The notes beneath the pieces were generated by a model that did no database searches, was not told the origin of the DNA, and saw only the letters and a list, made by a program, of their open reading frames with translations. Shown here piece after piece: positions 1 through 7,088 of a stretch of 64,000 nucleotides of DNA. Source of the stretch: JAIQFL01 sp035295745 (lineage in GTDB: Bacteria; Acidobacteriota; Terriglobia; Bryobacterales; Bryobacteraceae); assembly GCA_035295745.1 (NCBI GenBank), contig DATGIL010000102.1, forward strand, positions 124,001 to 188,000. The letters are read 5' to 3'. Numbering within the stretch: the first letter of the stretch is position 1; each line of letters opens with the position of its first letter. The translations under genes were made by a program, and so were the position numbers.

Positions 1-218
1 CCGGCGGCGACACCATCCATTCCGGCGAGCCCGCCAACGCCTTCCGCGACGCCATGCGCCGCATCCGCGCCCGTTATGGGCTGTACTATGCGCTTCCCCA
101 GGCCAAAGCCGGCTCCCACCGCAGCGTGCATGTCGAACTCGCGCCTCTCGCTGCCAAGCGGTACCCCGCCTCGCGAGTCCGCGCGCGTACCGGGTACGTG
201 GTGCCGGCGACGTTATAA
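1..218 (+). CDS. C-terminal end of a VWFA-related protein (partial)
   Basis: The open frame enters at the window edge (first full codon at 3) and stops with TAA at 216-218, leaving about 71 residues. The text GGDTIHSGEPANAFRDAMRR, then RARYGLYYALPQAKAGSHR and HVELAPLAAKRYPASRVRAR, ending GYVVP, is the usual ending of the VWFA-related proteins common in Acidobacteria. In that family this segment follows a von Willebrand A domain and describes the final strand pair. The N-terminal VWA domain, MIDAS motif and signal peptide lie outside the window, so function cannot be judged beyond an exported, possibly adhesion-type or surface protein. The gene is followed directly by a palindromic repeat cluster, as are several other 3' ends here. 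Confidence 0.7.
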   Translation, partial: GGDTIHSGEPANAFRDAMRRIRARYGLYYALPQAKAGSHRSVHVELAPLAAKRYPASRVRARTGYVVPATL

Positions 219-803
219 CGACGCTCGCCCTCAGACGGGCAGGCAGCAAACTTCTGGACAAGGACATCGGCCGCGCGTCTGTCGTGTTCGCTTGATATGG
301 CCCGGTATGCAGGCAAAAACACTCCCGTAGGTTCGTGGGTGGTCATCGAGCCGCGCGCGTAAGCAAGCGAAGTCTCGACTGCTCAAAATCACTCCCTTAC
401 GTTCGTGGGTGGTCAACGAGCCGCGCGCGTAAGCAAGCGATGTCTCGATTGCTCAAAAACACTCCCTTACGGTCGTGGCTCGTTGCGCATTGTGGCAAGC
501 GATGTCTCGATTGCTCAAAATCACTCCCTTACGGTCGTGGCTCGTTGCGAATTGTGGGTGGTCAGCGCGCGCGTAAGCAAGCGATCTGGCGATATGTCGG
601 CCGGGCTCAACGCTTTCCTATCTCCTCCATGCAGTTCACCCTCCCTGCGATGCCGTTTGCCAAAAATGTGGGGACCGGACCCAATATTAGATGCATCATT
701 GAGTAAAATAGATTAAGCAGATCTTATTATCTGTGATTGAGAGCTCTGGCGATCGCAACGCGTCTAAGCGCATCGGAGTCACGGCGGAAGGAGCTACTGA
801 ACA
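219..803. other. Intergenic region with repeat cluster and AT-rich promoter zone
   Basis: No convincing gene. The short frames here are created by the palindromic repeats at 326-606. Positions 663-735 are clearly AT-richer than the surroundings and contain TTGAGT at 699-704 and TCTTAT/TATTAT at 722-730, a weak candidate promoter for the operon starting at 804. This promoter is tentative. Confidence 0.5.
326..606. repeat. Dispersed palindromic repeat cluster, locus 1 (about four copies)
   Basis: Four partial to full copies of the window-wide element sit here. Each has an arm with ACTCCCTTACG (or the variant with GTAGG) followed by a GGCTCG/CGAGCC turn and the second arm CGCGCGTAAGCAAGCGA. Copies are separated by a short spacer reading TGTCTCGATTGCTCAAAA. 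The cluster ends with the flank GATCTGGCGATATGTCGGC, which recurs at 28570, 33132 and 56170. It lies between two genes on the same strand, just after a stop codon. Confidence 0.85.
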
Positions 804-2075
804 GTGTTGTCACGGCGAGATTTCCTGGTCGGTGCCGGATCGGCGGGGGCAGCCGTTTTGCTGCCTCGCGGCCTTTTGGGGGCTCCCGCCCCTTCGGATT
901 GGCCCCAGTTTCGTGGAGCACAACGCGACAATATCTCGCGCGAAACCGGGTTGGCCCGCTCGTGGCCGGCAGCCGGGCCCAAAGTTCTCTGGTCGGTGCC
1001 TGTGGCGCAGGGATACGCGGGAGCGTCGATTGTGGCCGGACGCGTCTACCACCACGACTACGACGAGGACAAGAACGAATGGTGCGTGAACTGCCGTAAC
1101 CTCGCCGACGGCAAGCTGGTGTGGCAGTTCCGAGAAGCGCGCGAGATCCGGCCGAACCACGCCATCACGCGCACAGTGCCCGCCGTGGACGGGCGATTTG
1201 TGTTTTCGCTCGACCCCAAGGCGGGGCTGCACTGTCTCGACGCGAAAACCGGCAAGCCGGTGTGGCGCAAGAGCCTGGTCACCGACTTCAAAGCCACCAT
1301 TCCATCCTGGTACAACGGCCAATGCCCTTTGATGGAGTCCGACCGGTTGATCGTCGCCACCGGCGGCTCCGCCATCCTGGTCGCGCTGGATAAAGCCACC
1401 GGCAATCCGATCTGGCAAACACCCAACCCGGGCGGACTGATGATGTCCCATGCATCCGTCATGCCCGCCGCTCTCGGCGGTGTGAAGCAGTACCTGTATG
1501 GCACCTTGAAAGGCCCGCTTGGTGTCAGCGCTGCCGACGGCAAACTGCTATGGGAGTACCCCCGGAAGTTCAACGTGGCGGTTGCCCCTTCCCCCATCGC
1601 GGTCGACAACGAGCGTGTCTTTATGACGGCGTCGTACGACGCGGGCAGTGTCATGATCCGGGTCCGGAACGCGAACGGCGTATTCAAGGCGGACCCCATT
1701 TTCGACTTCACCCAGAACGAGTGGAATTCCGAGGTTCACACGCCGGTCGTCTACAAGGGAATGCTGTTTGCCATCGGCAAGAAGAAGCGCGGCTTATTCA
1801 CCTGTCTCAGCCCCGAAGGCAAGGAGGTGTGGACGAGTGAAGGGAAGTCCTCCTTCGGCCTGGGCAGCTTCTTCCTCGCCGATGGCGCGTTCTTTGCCAT
1901 GGAAGGGGACTCCGGCAAACTGCACCTGATTGAGGCCTCCACCACGGGCTACAGGGAACTCGCGTCGGCGCAGGTGCTCGCCGGGCAGGAGGTGTGGGCG
2001 CCAATGGCCCTCTCTGGCGGCAGACTGGTGCTGCGCGATCTCACCAAGATGATCTGCATCGACGTGCGGGGGTGA
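804..2075 (+). CDS. Exported PQQ-like beta-propeller protein
   Basis: 423 residues from a GTG start with AAGGAG at 788-793, ten bases upstream. The N-terminus LSRRDFLVGAGSAGA is a twin-arginine (Tat) signal, so the protein is probably exported folded. The body contains repeated propeller-blade motifs (DWPQFRG, GKLVWQF, AKTGKPVWRKSL, KATGNPIWQT, SPEGKEVWTSEG) of the PQQ-like family (BamB or alcohol-dehydrogenase-like repeats). I see no dehydrogenase-specific quinone-binding disulfide, so an enzymatic role is not supported. It is the first gene of a seven-gene operon and is separated by two bases from the next gene. The context suggests a periplasmic partner, scaffold or sensor for the ferredoxin and membrane polyferredoxin encoded downstream. 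Confidence 0.75.
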   Translation: MLSRRDFLVGAGSAGAAVLLPRGLLGAPAPSDWPQFRGAQRDNISRETGLARSWPAAGPKVLWSVPVAQGYAGASIVAGRVYHHDYDEDKNEWCVNCRNLADGKLVWQFREAREIRPNHAITRTVPAVDGRFVFSLDPKAGLHCLDAKTGKPVWRKSLVTDFKATIPSWYNGQCPLMESDRLIVATGGSAILVALDKATGNPIWQTPNPGGLMMSHASVMPAALGGVKQYLYGTLKGPLGVSAADGKLLWEYPRKFNVAVAPSPIAVDNERVFMTASYDAGSVMIRVRNANGVFKADPIFDFTQNEWNSEVHTPVVYKGMLFAIGKKKRGLFTCLSPEGKEVWTSEGKSSFGLGSFFLADGAFFAMEGDSGKLHLIEASTTGYRELASAQVLAGQEVWAPMALSGGRLVLRDLTKMICIDVRG

Positions 2076-2077
2076 GC

Positions 2078-2908
2078 ATGGCTGAGAGCCGTTACCGTCA
2101 ACTGACATCGATCTCGGGCAAGGGCAGCGGGCCGCAGCAGTTCGCGCAGTCGCTGACCGGGCTCGCGCTCGACCGGCACGGTCTGCTGTATGCCTCGGGC
2201 GACTCCGAAATCAAGGTCTTTGATAACGCCGGAAAATTGCAGAAGCGATGGCCCACCGGACGGCCGCCGCTGGCGATCGCGGTCTCCCATGAAGGGCTGG
2301 TCTACGCTGGCGAGGAGCGCCAGGTCGAGATCTTCGATCCGTCCACAAAGATCGCTCACGTCTGGAAGGACGACCAGATGCTCGGACGGGTGACCTCCAT
2401 CGGCTTCTCTGGCCAATCCGTGCTGGCCGGCGACGCCGCGGCACGCGCCATCCGACGGCTCGATCGCTCGGGCCGAGTCCTCAATACCGTCGGCGCGGAT
2501 AACAACGTGGGCGGCTTCCTGATCCCGAACGGGGTCGTGAGCTTCGCTGTGGATGCCGAGGGCGTGATCCATGCCGCCAACCCCGGCAAGCACCGCGTGG
2601 AGCGATACTCCCCGGAAGGGAAACTGCTCGGCCACTTCGGAAAGTTCAGTTTCCACGATCCTGCCGGCTTCACCGGCTGCTGCAACCCCACGAACATCGC
2701 CGTTTCCGGCCGTATCTACGTCACCGAGAAAGCCGGTCCAAGGCTAAAAGTCTACAGCCGCGACGGCGAGTTCCAGGGCGTGATCGCAGCCAACTGCTTC
2801 GATCCCAATTGCAAAAACATTTCAGTCCAGGCCGGCACGGGGGGGCGAGTCTACGCCGCGGACACGGTCAAGCTAGAGATCCTCGTCTTCGAACCGGAGG
2901 CCGCATGA
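2078..2908 (+). CDS. NHL-repeat beta-propeller protein
   Basis: 276 residues from ATG 2078, two bases after the preceding stop. The frame is open further upstream, but that would overlap the previous gene by 80 bases and adds nothing domain-like. Repeats such as LTGLALDRHGLLYASGDSEI, FDNAGKLQKRW and RVERYSPEGKLLGHFGKF are NHL or six-bladed-propeller blades. No signal peptide is visible. The C-terminal third carries GCCNPTNIAV and a CFDPNCKN pair; the clustered cysteines suggest a redox or metal role or a disulfide, but that is inference. Its ATGA overlap with the downstream ferredoxin indicates translational coupling and joint function. Confidence 0.72.
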   Translation: MAESRYRQLTSISGKGSGPQQFAQSLTGLALDRHGLLYASGDSEIKVFDNAGKLQKRWPTGRPPLAIAVSHEGLVYAGEERQVEIFDPSTKIAHVWKDDQMLGRVTSIGFSGQSVLAGDAAARAIRRLDRSGRVLNTVGADNNVGGFLIPNGVVSFAVDAEGVIHAANPGKHRVERYSPEGKLLGHFGKFSFHDPAGFTGCCNPTNIAVSGRIYVTEKAGPRLKVYSRDGEFQGVIAANCFDPNCKNISVQAGTGGRVYAADTVKLEILVFEPEAA

Positions 2909-3495
2909 ACCAGAATGTGACCCGTCGCGTTGCGGTTGCCGCGCTTGCGGGCGGCGCCGGATTCCTGATCCAAAAGGCACACGGACAAGTGGTTTGGCAG
3001 GTGAATGCCTCGAGGTGCCTCAACAGTCGCCTGGGAGAGGTGGGCATCGAAGCCTGCAATCTCTGCACCTCCTCCTGTGTGGTCAGCCTCTCCGCTGTGC
3101 GCGCGGTCAACGATCATTCAAAGTGCGGCCGGTGCAACGTCTGCCCCGCGTATTACAACATCTCTAGCGCGGTGGACGAAAAGGGCGTGCCGAGTGAGAA
3201 GCTCTGCCCGCGTGACGCCATTACCCGCAAGCCCATAGGAAAGCAAGATCCAGAGGATCCTTCCAACAATTTCTACGAGTATGTCATTGACGAGGAAAAG
3301 TGCGATGGATGCGGCCGCTGTGTGATGAAGTGCAAGGAGCCGCTCGGCCTCGGCTCCATCACTTTGCGGGTGCGCTACGACAAGTGTGTCAACTGCAACC
3401 GCTGCGCGATTTCCACCTCCTGCCCTAAAAACGCCCTGGAGCAGATCCCGCTTCCCGAGGCCTTGAAACCCGGGGAGGCCCGCCGGACCGAGTAG
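2905..3495 (+). CDS. Exported NapG/MauM-like polyferredoxin
   Basis: 196 residues from ATG 2905, which overlaps the previous stop (ATGA). The N-terminus VTRRVAVAALAGGAGFLI with a following AHGQ looks like a Tat signal, expected for a folded Fe-S protein sent to the periplasm. Sixteen cysteines (about 38, 51, 54, 58, 74, 77, 80, 101, 133, 136, 139, 143, 161, 164, 167, 173) fit four [4Fe-4S] clusters, the number in NapG/MauM ferredoxins. CDGCGRCVMKC and CVNCNRCAISTSC are classic motifs. NapG normally relays electrons from the membrane protein NapH to a periplasmic acceptor; here the next gene is a NapH-like protein. The direction of flow and the acceptor are unknown. Confidence 0.75.
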   Translation: MNQNVTRRVAVAALAGGAGFLIQKAHGQVVWQVNASRCLNSRLGEVGIEACNLCTSSCVVSLSAVRAVNDHSKCGRCNVCPAYYNISSAVDEKGVPSEKLCPRDAITRKPIGKQDPEDPSNNFYEYVIDEEKCDGCGRCVMKCKEPLGLGSITLRVRYDKCVNCNRCAISTSCPKNALEQIPLPEALKPGEARRTE

Positions 3496-3496
3496 T

Positions 3497-4471
3497 ATGG
3501 GTCGCCGTCTCCACATCGCGGGACTGTTACTCCTACTCTTGCTGCCGTGCGAAGCGTTCGCGCAGGCCATCCAATACACCCGCCCTGTGGAGACCGCCCC
3601 GCAGGAGAACTCCATTGGCGGCGGCTACAAGACCCCCGTCGTGCAGAAGCCCCGGCCACGCGAGTACTGGTTCCAGGTTTTTGACGTCGTGCTGCTCGCG
3701 GCAGCCATGGGGGTCTCGGTTTGGATCGTCCTGAAACGGCGCAGCCGTCGCTGGCTGGTGGCCCTGGCGATCTTCTCGCTCGCCTACTTCGGCTTCTACC
3801 GCGAGGGCTGCATCTGCCCGATCGGCGCCATCCAGAACGTCACGGTGGCGCTTACCGATCCGCGCTACTCGATCCCGATTGTGGTGGTCGCGACCTTTTT
3901 CCTGCCGCTATTCGTGGCGCTCTTTTTCGGTCGCGCGTTCTGCGGCGGCGTATGCGCGCTGGGAGCGATACAGGAGATGGTGGTGCTGAAGCCGGTACAG
4001 GTACCACGCCGGATCGACCGCGCGCTTGGCCTGCTCCGATACGCTTATCTGCTGTCGGCAATCCTGTTCGCACTCAAGCCCGCCATCGCGCGCGATTTCC
4101 TCATCTGCCGTTTCGACCCGTTCGTCGGATTCTTCCGTAAGACCGGCGCGCCGCACATGCTCATGATCGGCGGCGCATTCCTGGTAGCAGGGATGTTTGT
4201 CGGCCGTCCCTATTGTCGGTATTTGTGCCCCTACGGTGTACTGCTCAAATGGTGTTCGCGGTTGGCGAAGCGCGGGGTCAGCATCACGCCGCACCGCGAA
4301 CTGGATTGCGGCTTGTGCAAGGAAGCCTGCCCATACGGCGCCATCGAGCAGATGCGCGCGGTGGGCAAGGATTGCCTGTACTGCGCCCGCTGCTATTCCT
4401 CCTGCCCCAATGAGGGCGAACGAGCACACGCCAAGCACGACCTCGTGGTAATTGGCGGAGGCACAAGATGA
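3497..4471 (+). CDS. NapH/NosR-like membrane polyferredoxin
   Basis: 324 residues. A signal or first membrane segment (RLHIAGLLLLLLLPCEAFAQ) is followed by a short soluble stretch and about five further hydrophobic segments. The family marks are GCICPIGAIQ, FCGGVCALGAIQEM and CRYLCPYGVLLKWC, as in the NapH/MauN/NosR C-terminal module. Two [4Fe-4S] motifs follow, CGLCKEACPYG and CLYCARCYSSCPN, predicted on the cytoplasmic side. Proteins of this family move electrons between the quinone pool or cytoplasmic donors and periplasmic Fe-S partners. It starts one base after the NapG-like gene and overlaps the next gene by four bases, so the pair probably forms a transmembrane electron path. Confidence 0.78.
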   Translation: MGRRLHIAGLLLLLLLPCEAFAQAIQYTRPVETAPQENSIGGGYKTPVVQKPRPREYWFQVFDVVLLAAAMGVSVWIVLKRRSRRWLVALAIFSLAYFGFYREGCICPIGAIQNVTVALTDPRYSIPIVVVATFFLPLFVALFFGRAFCGGVCALGAIQEMVVLKPVQVPRRIDRALGLLRYAYLLSAILFALKPAIARDFLICRFDPFVGFFRKTGAPHMLMIGGAFLVAGMFVGRPYCRYLCPYGVLLKWCSRLAKRGVSITPHRELDCGLCKEACPYGAIEQMRAVGKDCLYCARCYSSCPNEGERAHAKHDLVVIGGGTR

Positions 4472-5319
4472 TCCGCCGCCTGGCGCGTGTCTCCGCCGGC
4501 GTCATCGCTGCACTCACGTTGCTCCTTCTGGTCGATTGGGCGGTCGCGACCAGCCGGGCGCCCAAGGACGAAAAGCTTATCAAGGACATCCAGGAGACGG
4601 TCAAGAACGACGCTTCCTTCGCGCCGAAACTGGCGGCTGAGCAGAAGCGCGTCACCGACTACCGCAAGTCCCGCAAACGCCGCGACAACTGGATCGCGAA
4701 CGGCCTGATTACAGCCGCGATTGTTTTTCTGGTCTGCGCCAGGCGCAACCTGCCGCGGCATATTCCAGCGCCTCCGCCGCGCGCTGCGCACCGCGCCGGC
4801 ACGGAGCAGAAGTATCCATGCCCGCGCCGGGCCCTCGCAGTGGATGAAGCCATCGACCTCGCGTTTGTGGACGAAGCGGTTGCGAGAATCGGGCGCGGAC
4901 GGGAGGCATCCATCCCGCTGCTTCAGGCGATCCAGACCCACTACCGCTACCTGCCGGACGAAGCCCTGCGCCGCCTGTGCGAGATCACGGAGATCACACC
5001 CGCGCAGATCGCCGGGACATCCTCCTTCTACGGACAGTTTCGCCGTTCGCCGGTAGGCGAGCACATCGTCAAGGTATGCCACGGAACTGCTTGTCACGTG
5101 TCCGGGGCGCGTCAGATTACCGACGAGCTACGCCGCTACCTCGCCATCCAGGAGGGTCAGGACACGGACGCCTCGCGACAGTTCACGATCGAGGAAGCTG
5201 CCTGCCTGGGCTGCTGTAGCCTGGCGCCCGTGCTCATGGTCGACGAGCACACGGCTGGACGCCTCACCCCGAACGCTGCACCGGAAGCCTTACGGCCGTT
5301 CGAGAAGGAGCCCGCGTGA
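4468..5319 (+). CDS. NuoE-like [2Fe-2S] subunit fused to a two-helix membrane anchor
   Basis: 283 residues, ATG overlapping the previous stop (ATGA). Residues 10-27 and 77-92 are hydrophobic, separated by a charged, helical stretch; residues from about 125 on are a NuoE/HydC/StnA-type thioredoxin-fold ferredoxin. The ligands are visible: C204 and C209 (CHGTACH) and C246 and C250 (CLGCC), the spacing typical of the 24-kDa subunit. The usual NuoE is a soluble protein of about 160 residues, so the N-terminal 110 residues are an unusual addition that would tether the NAD(P)H-linked module to the membrane. A GTG at about codon 125 could in principle start a soluble form. A frameshift joining two genes cannot be excluded. 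Confidence 0.75.
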   Translation: MIRRLARVSAGVIAALTLLLLVDWAVATSRAPKDEKLIKDIQETVKNDASFAPKLAAEQKRVTDYRKSRKRRDNWIANGLITAAIVFLVCARRNLPRHIPAPPPRAAHRAGTEQKYPCPRRALAVDEAIDLAFVDEAVARIGRGREASIPLLQAIQTHYRYLPDEALRRLCEITEITPAQIAGTSSFYGQFRRSPVGEHIVKVCHGTACHVSGARQITDELRRYLAIQEGQDTDASRQFTIEEAACLGCCSLAPVLMVDEHTAGRLTPNAAPEALRPFEKEPA

Positions 5320-7088
5320 GCCGGAATGCCGGGCTTGAGATTCGCGTGGGGCTCGGTTCGTGTTGCATTGCCGCAGGCGGCGCAGTCGTGCGTGCTGCCA
5401 TCGAAGCCGTTGCCCGTGAAGCCGGAGCCGAGGGTGTCGTCAAGACCGTCGGCTGCAACGGACTCTGCCACCGTGAGCCGATGGTCGAAGTCGTCAACGG
5501 CAATGGCACCACGATTTACGGCAATCTGACGGCCGAAACCGCGCGCGCCGTCGCCATGCGCCACCTCAGCCCAAGCAACATCGTGACCCGCGCGCGATGG
5601 ATCGTCGGTAAAAAGGCCGAAACCGCCGCGAACCTTTTCGACGGTGCGCCGTACCTCCGTCAGCAGAAGCGCATCGTACTCGAGAACTGCGGCGAGATCG
5701 ACCCGCTGAATCTGGACGATTACCTCGCCCGCGACGGCTATCGCGCCCTGCGCACCTGCCGGGAAGCGATGACGCCGGACGCAGTGATCGCCGCCATCTG
5801 CGATTCCGGCCTGCGCGGACGCGGCGGCGCAGGCTTCCCCAGCGGCCGCAAATGGGAGATCGGACGCAGCCAGCCGGGCGAAGTCAAGTACGTGATCTGC
5901 AATGGCGACGAGGGCGATCCCGGCGCATTCATGGATCGCGCGGTGCTCGAGAGCGACCCGCACCGCGTCCTCGAGGGCCTTGCAATCGCGGCCTACGCCG
6001 TAGGCGCTTCCGAGGGCTTCCTGTACATCCGCGCCGAGTACCCGCTGGCCGTCCGGCACGTGCGCGCTGCCATTTGCGCCGCGATGGAGCGCGGGCTGCT
6101 CGGCGTTCTGCGGCTGGAAGTCCGGGAAGGTGCCGGCGCTTTCGTTTGCGGCGAGGAGACCGCGTTGATCCAGTCGCTCGAAGGTGGGCGCGGGATGCCG
6201 AAGCTGCGTCCTCCCTATCCGGTGGAACGCGGATTTCGCGGTTGTCCCACGGTTATCAACAACGTCGAGACGCTAGCCTGCGTCCCGTGGATTCTGCGGC
6301 ACGGGCCCGCCGCGTTCGCATCCCTGGGAACCGCGACCAGCAAGGGCACCAAAGTATTCGCGCTCGCCGGCAAGGTCAATCGCGGCGGGTTGATCGAAGT
6401 CCCCATGGGGCTGACCATTCGAGAGGCCGTGGAGGGAATCGGCGGCGGAGTCAAGAACGGGCGTCAGTTCAAAGCTGTGCAGTTGGGTGGACCCTCCGGC
6501 GGCTGTATCCCCGCTAGCCTGGCCGATACTCCCATCGATTACGATGCGCTCGCTCAGACAGGGGCGATCATGGGCTCGGGCGGCCTGGTGGTGCTCGACG
6601 ACCGCGATTGCATGGTGGAAATTGCCCGCTTCTTCCTCCACTTTACTCAGGCCGAATCCTGCGGCAAGTGTACCTTCTGCCGCATCGGCACGAAGCGCAT
6701 GCTCGAGATTCTGGAGCGTCTCTGCAAAGGTGAGGGCCGCGGTGATGATCTCGAGAAGCTCGAAGAACTCGCCTCATACGTCAGCCGGGGCAGCCTTTGC
6801 GGCTTGGGACAGACCGCGCCCAATCCCGTGCTCACTACGCTGCGCTACTTCCGCGACGAGTACGAAGCGCACCTGCACGAGAAACGATGCCCCGCGGGCC
6901 GTTGCGCAGGGCTGGTTCGCTACCACATCAACGACAACTGCATCGGCTGCACCCTCTGCGCGCAGGCGTGCCCGGTGGGTGCCATCACCTACCGTCCCTA
7001 CGAACAGCACACCGTGGATGACGCGCTATGCACGCGCTGCGATATGTGCCGGCAGGCTTGCCAGGATGATGCCGTGGAGGTGGTTTAG
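5316..7088 (+). CDS. NuoF/HydB/StnB-like FMN, NAD(H) and Fe-S subunit
   Basis: 590 residues from a GTG overlapping the previous stop (GTGA). Domain order: N-terminal thioredoxin-like domain with CNGLC at about 47-51 but only an adjacent CC at 15-16 where a second pair would be expected; the NuoF core with GRGGAGFP (168-175) for FMN and NGDEGDPGAF (196-205) for NAD(H); a CGKCTFCRIG [4Fe-4S] site near 450; and a C-terminal two-cluster ferredoxin (CIGCTLCAQACP and CTRCDMCRQACQ). This is the HydB/HndC/StnB arrangement, larger than the NuoF of complex I. It would exchange electrons between NAD(H) and Fe-S clusters, together with the NuoE-like and GltD-like neighbours. Confidence 0.88.
   Translation: MSRNAGLEIRVGLGSCCIAAGGAVVRAAIEAVAREAGAEGVVKTVGCNGLCHREPMVEVVNGNGTTIYGNLTAETARAVAMRHLSPSNIVTRARWIVGKKAETAANLFDGAPYLRQQKRIVLENCGEIDPLNLDDYLARDGYRALRTCREAMTPDAVIAAICDSGLRGRGGAGFPSGRKWEIGRSQPGEVKYVICNGDEGDPGAFMDRAVLESDPHRVLEGLAIAAYAVGASEGFLYIRAEYPLAVRHVRAAICAAMERGLLGVLRLEVREGAGAFVCGEETALIQSLEGGRGMPKLRPPYPVERGFRGCPTVINNVETLACVPWILRHGPAAFASLGTATSKGTKVFALAGKVNRGGLIEVPMGLTIREAVEGIGGGVKNGRQFKAVQLGGPSGGCIPASLADTPIDYDALAQTGAIMGSGGLVVLDDRDCMVEIARFFLHFTQAESCGKCTFCRIGTKRMLEILERLCKGEGRGDDLEKLEELASYVSRGSLCGLGQTAPNPVLTTLRYFRDEYEAHLHEKRCPAGRCAGLVRYHINDNCIGCTLCAQACPVGAITYRPYEQHTVDDALCTRCDMCRQACQDDAVEVV

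Noticed and set aside
335..716. Two overlapping ORFs of 103-123 residues.
   Set aside because: They are made entirely of palindromic repeat sequence (SLPYG, RVSKR words) and carry no domain.
1994..2080. An earlier start of the NHL gene.
   Set aside because: It would overlap the preceding gene and adds residues without signal or blade character; ATG 2078 after the stop is better.
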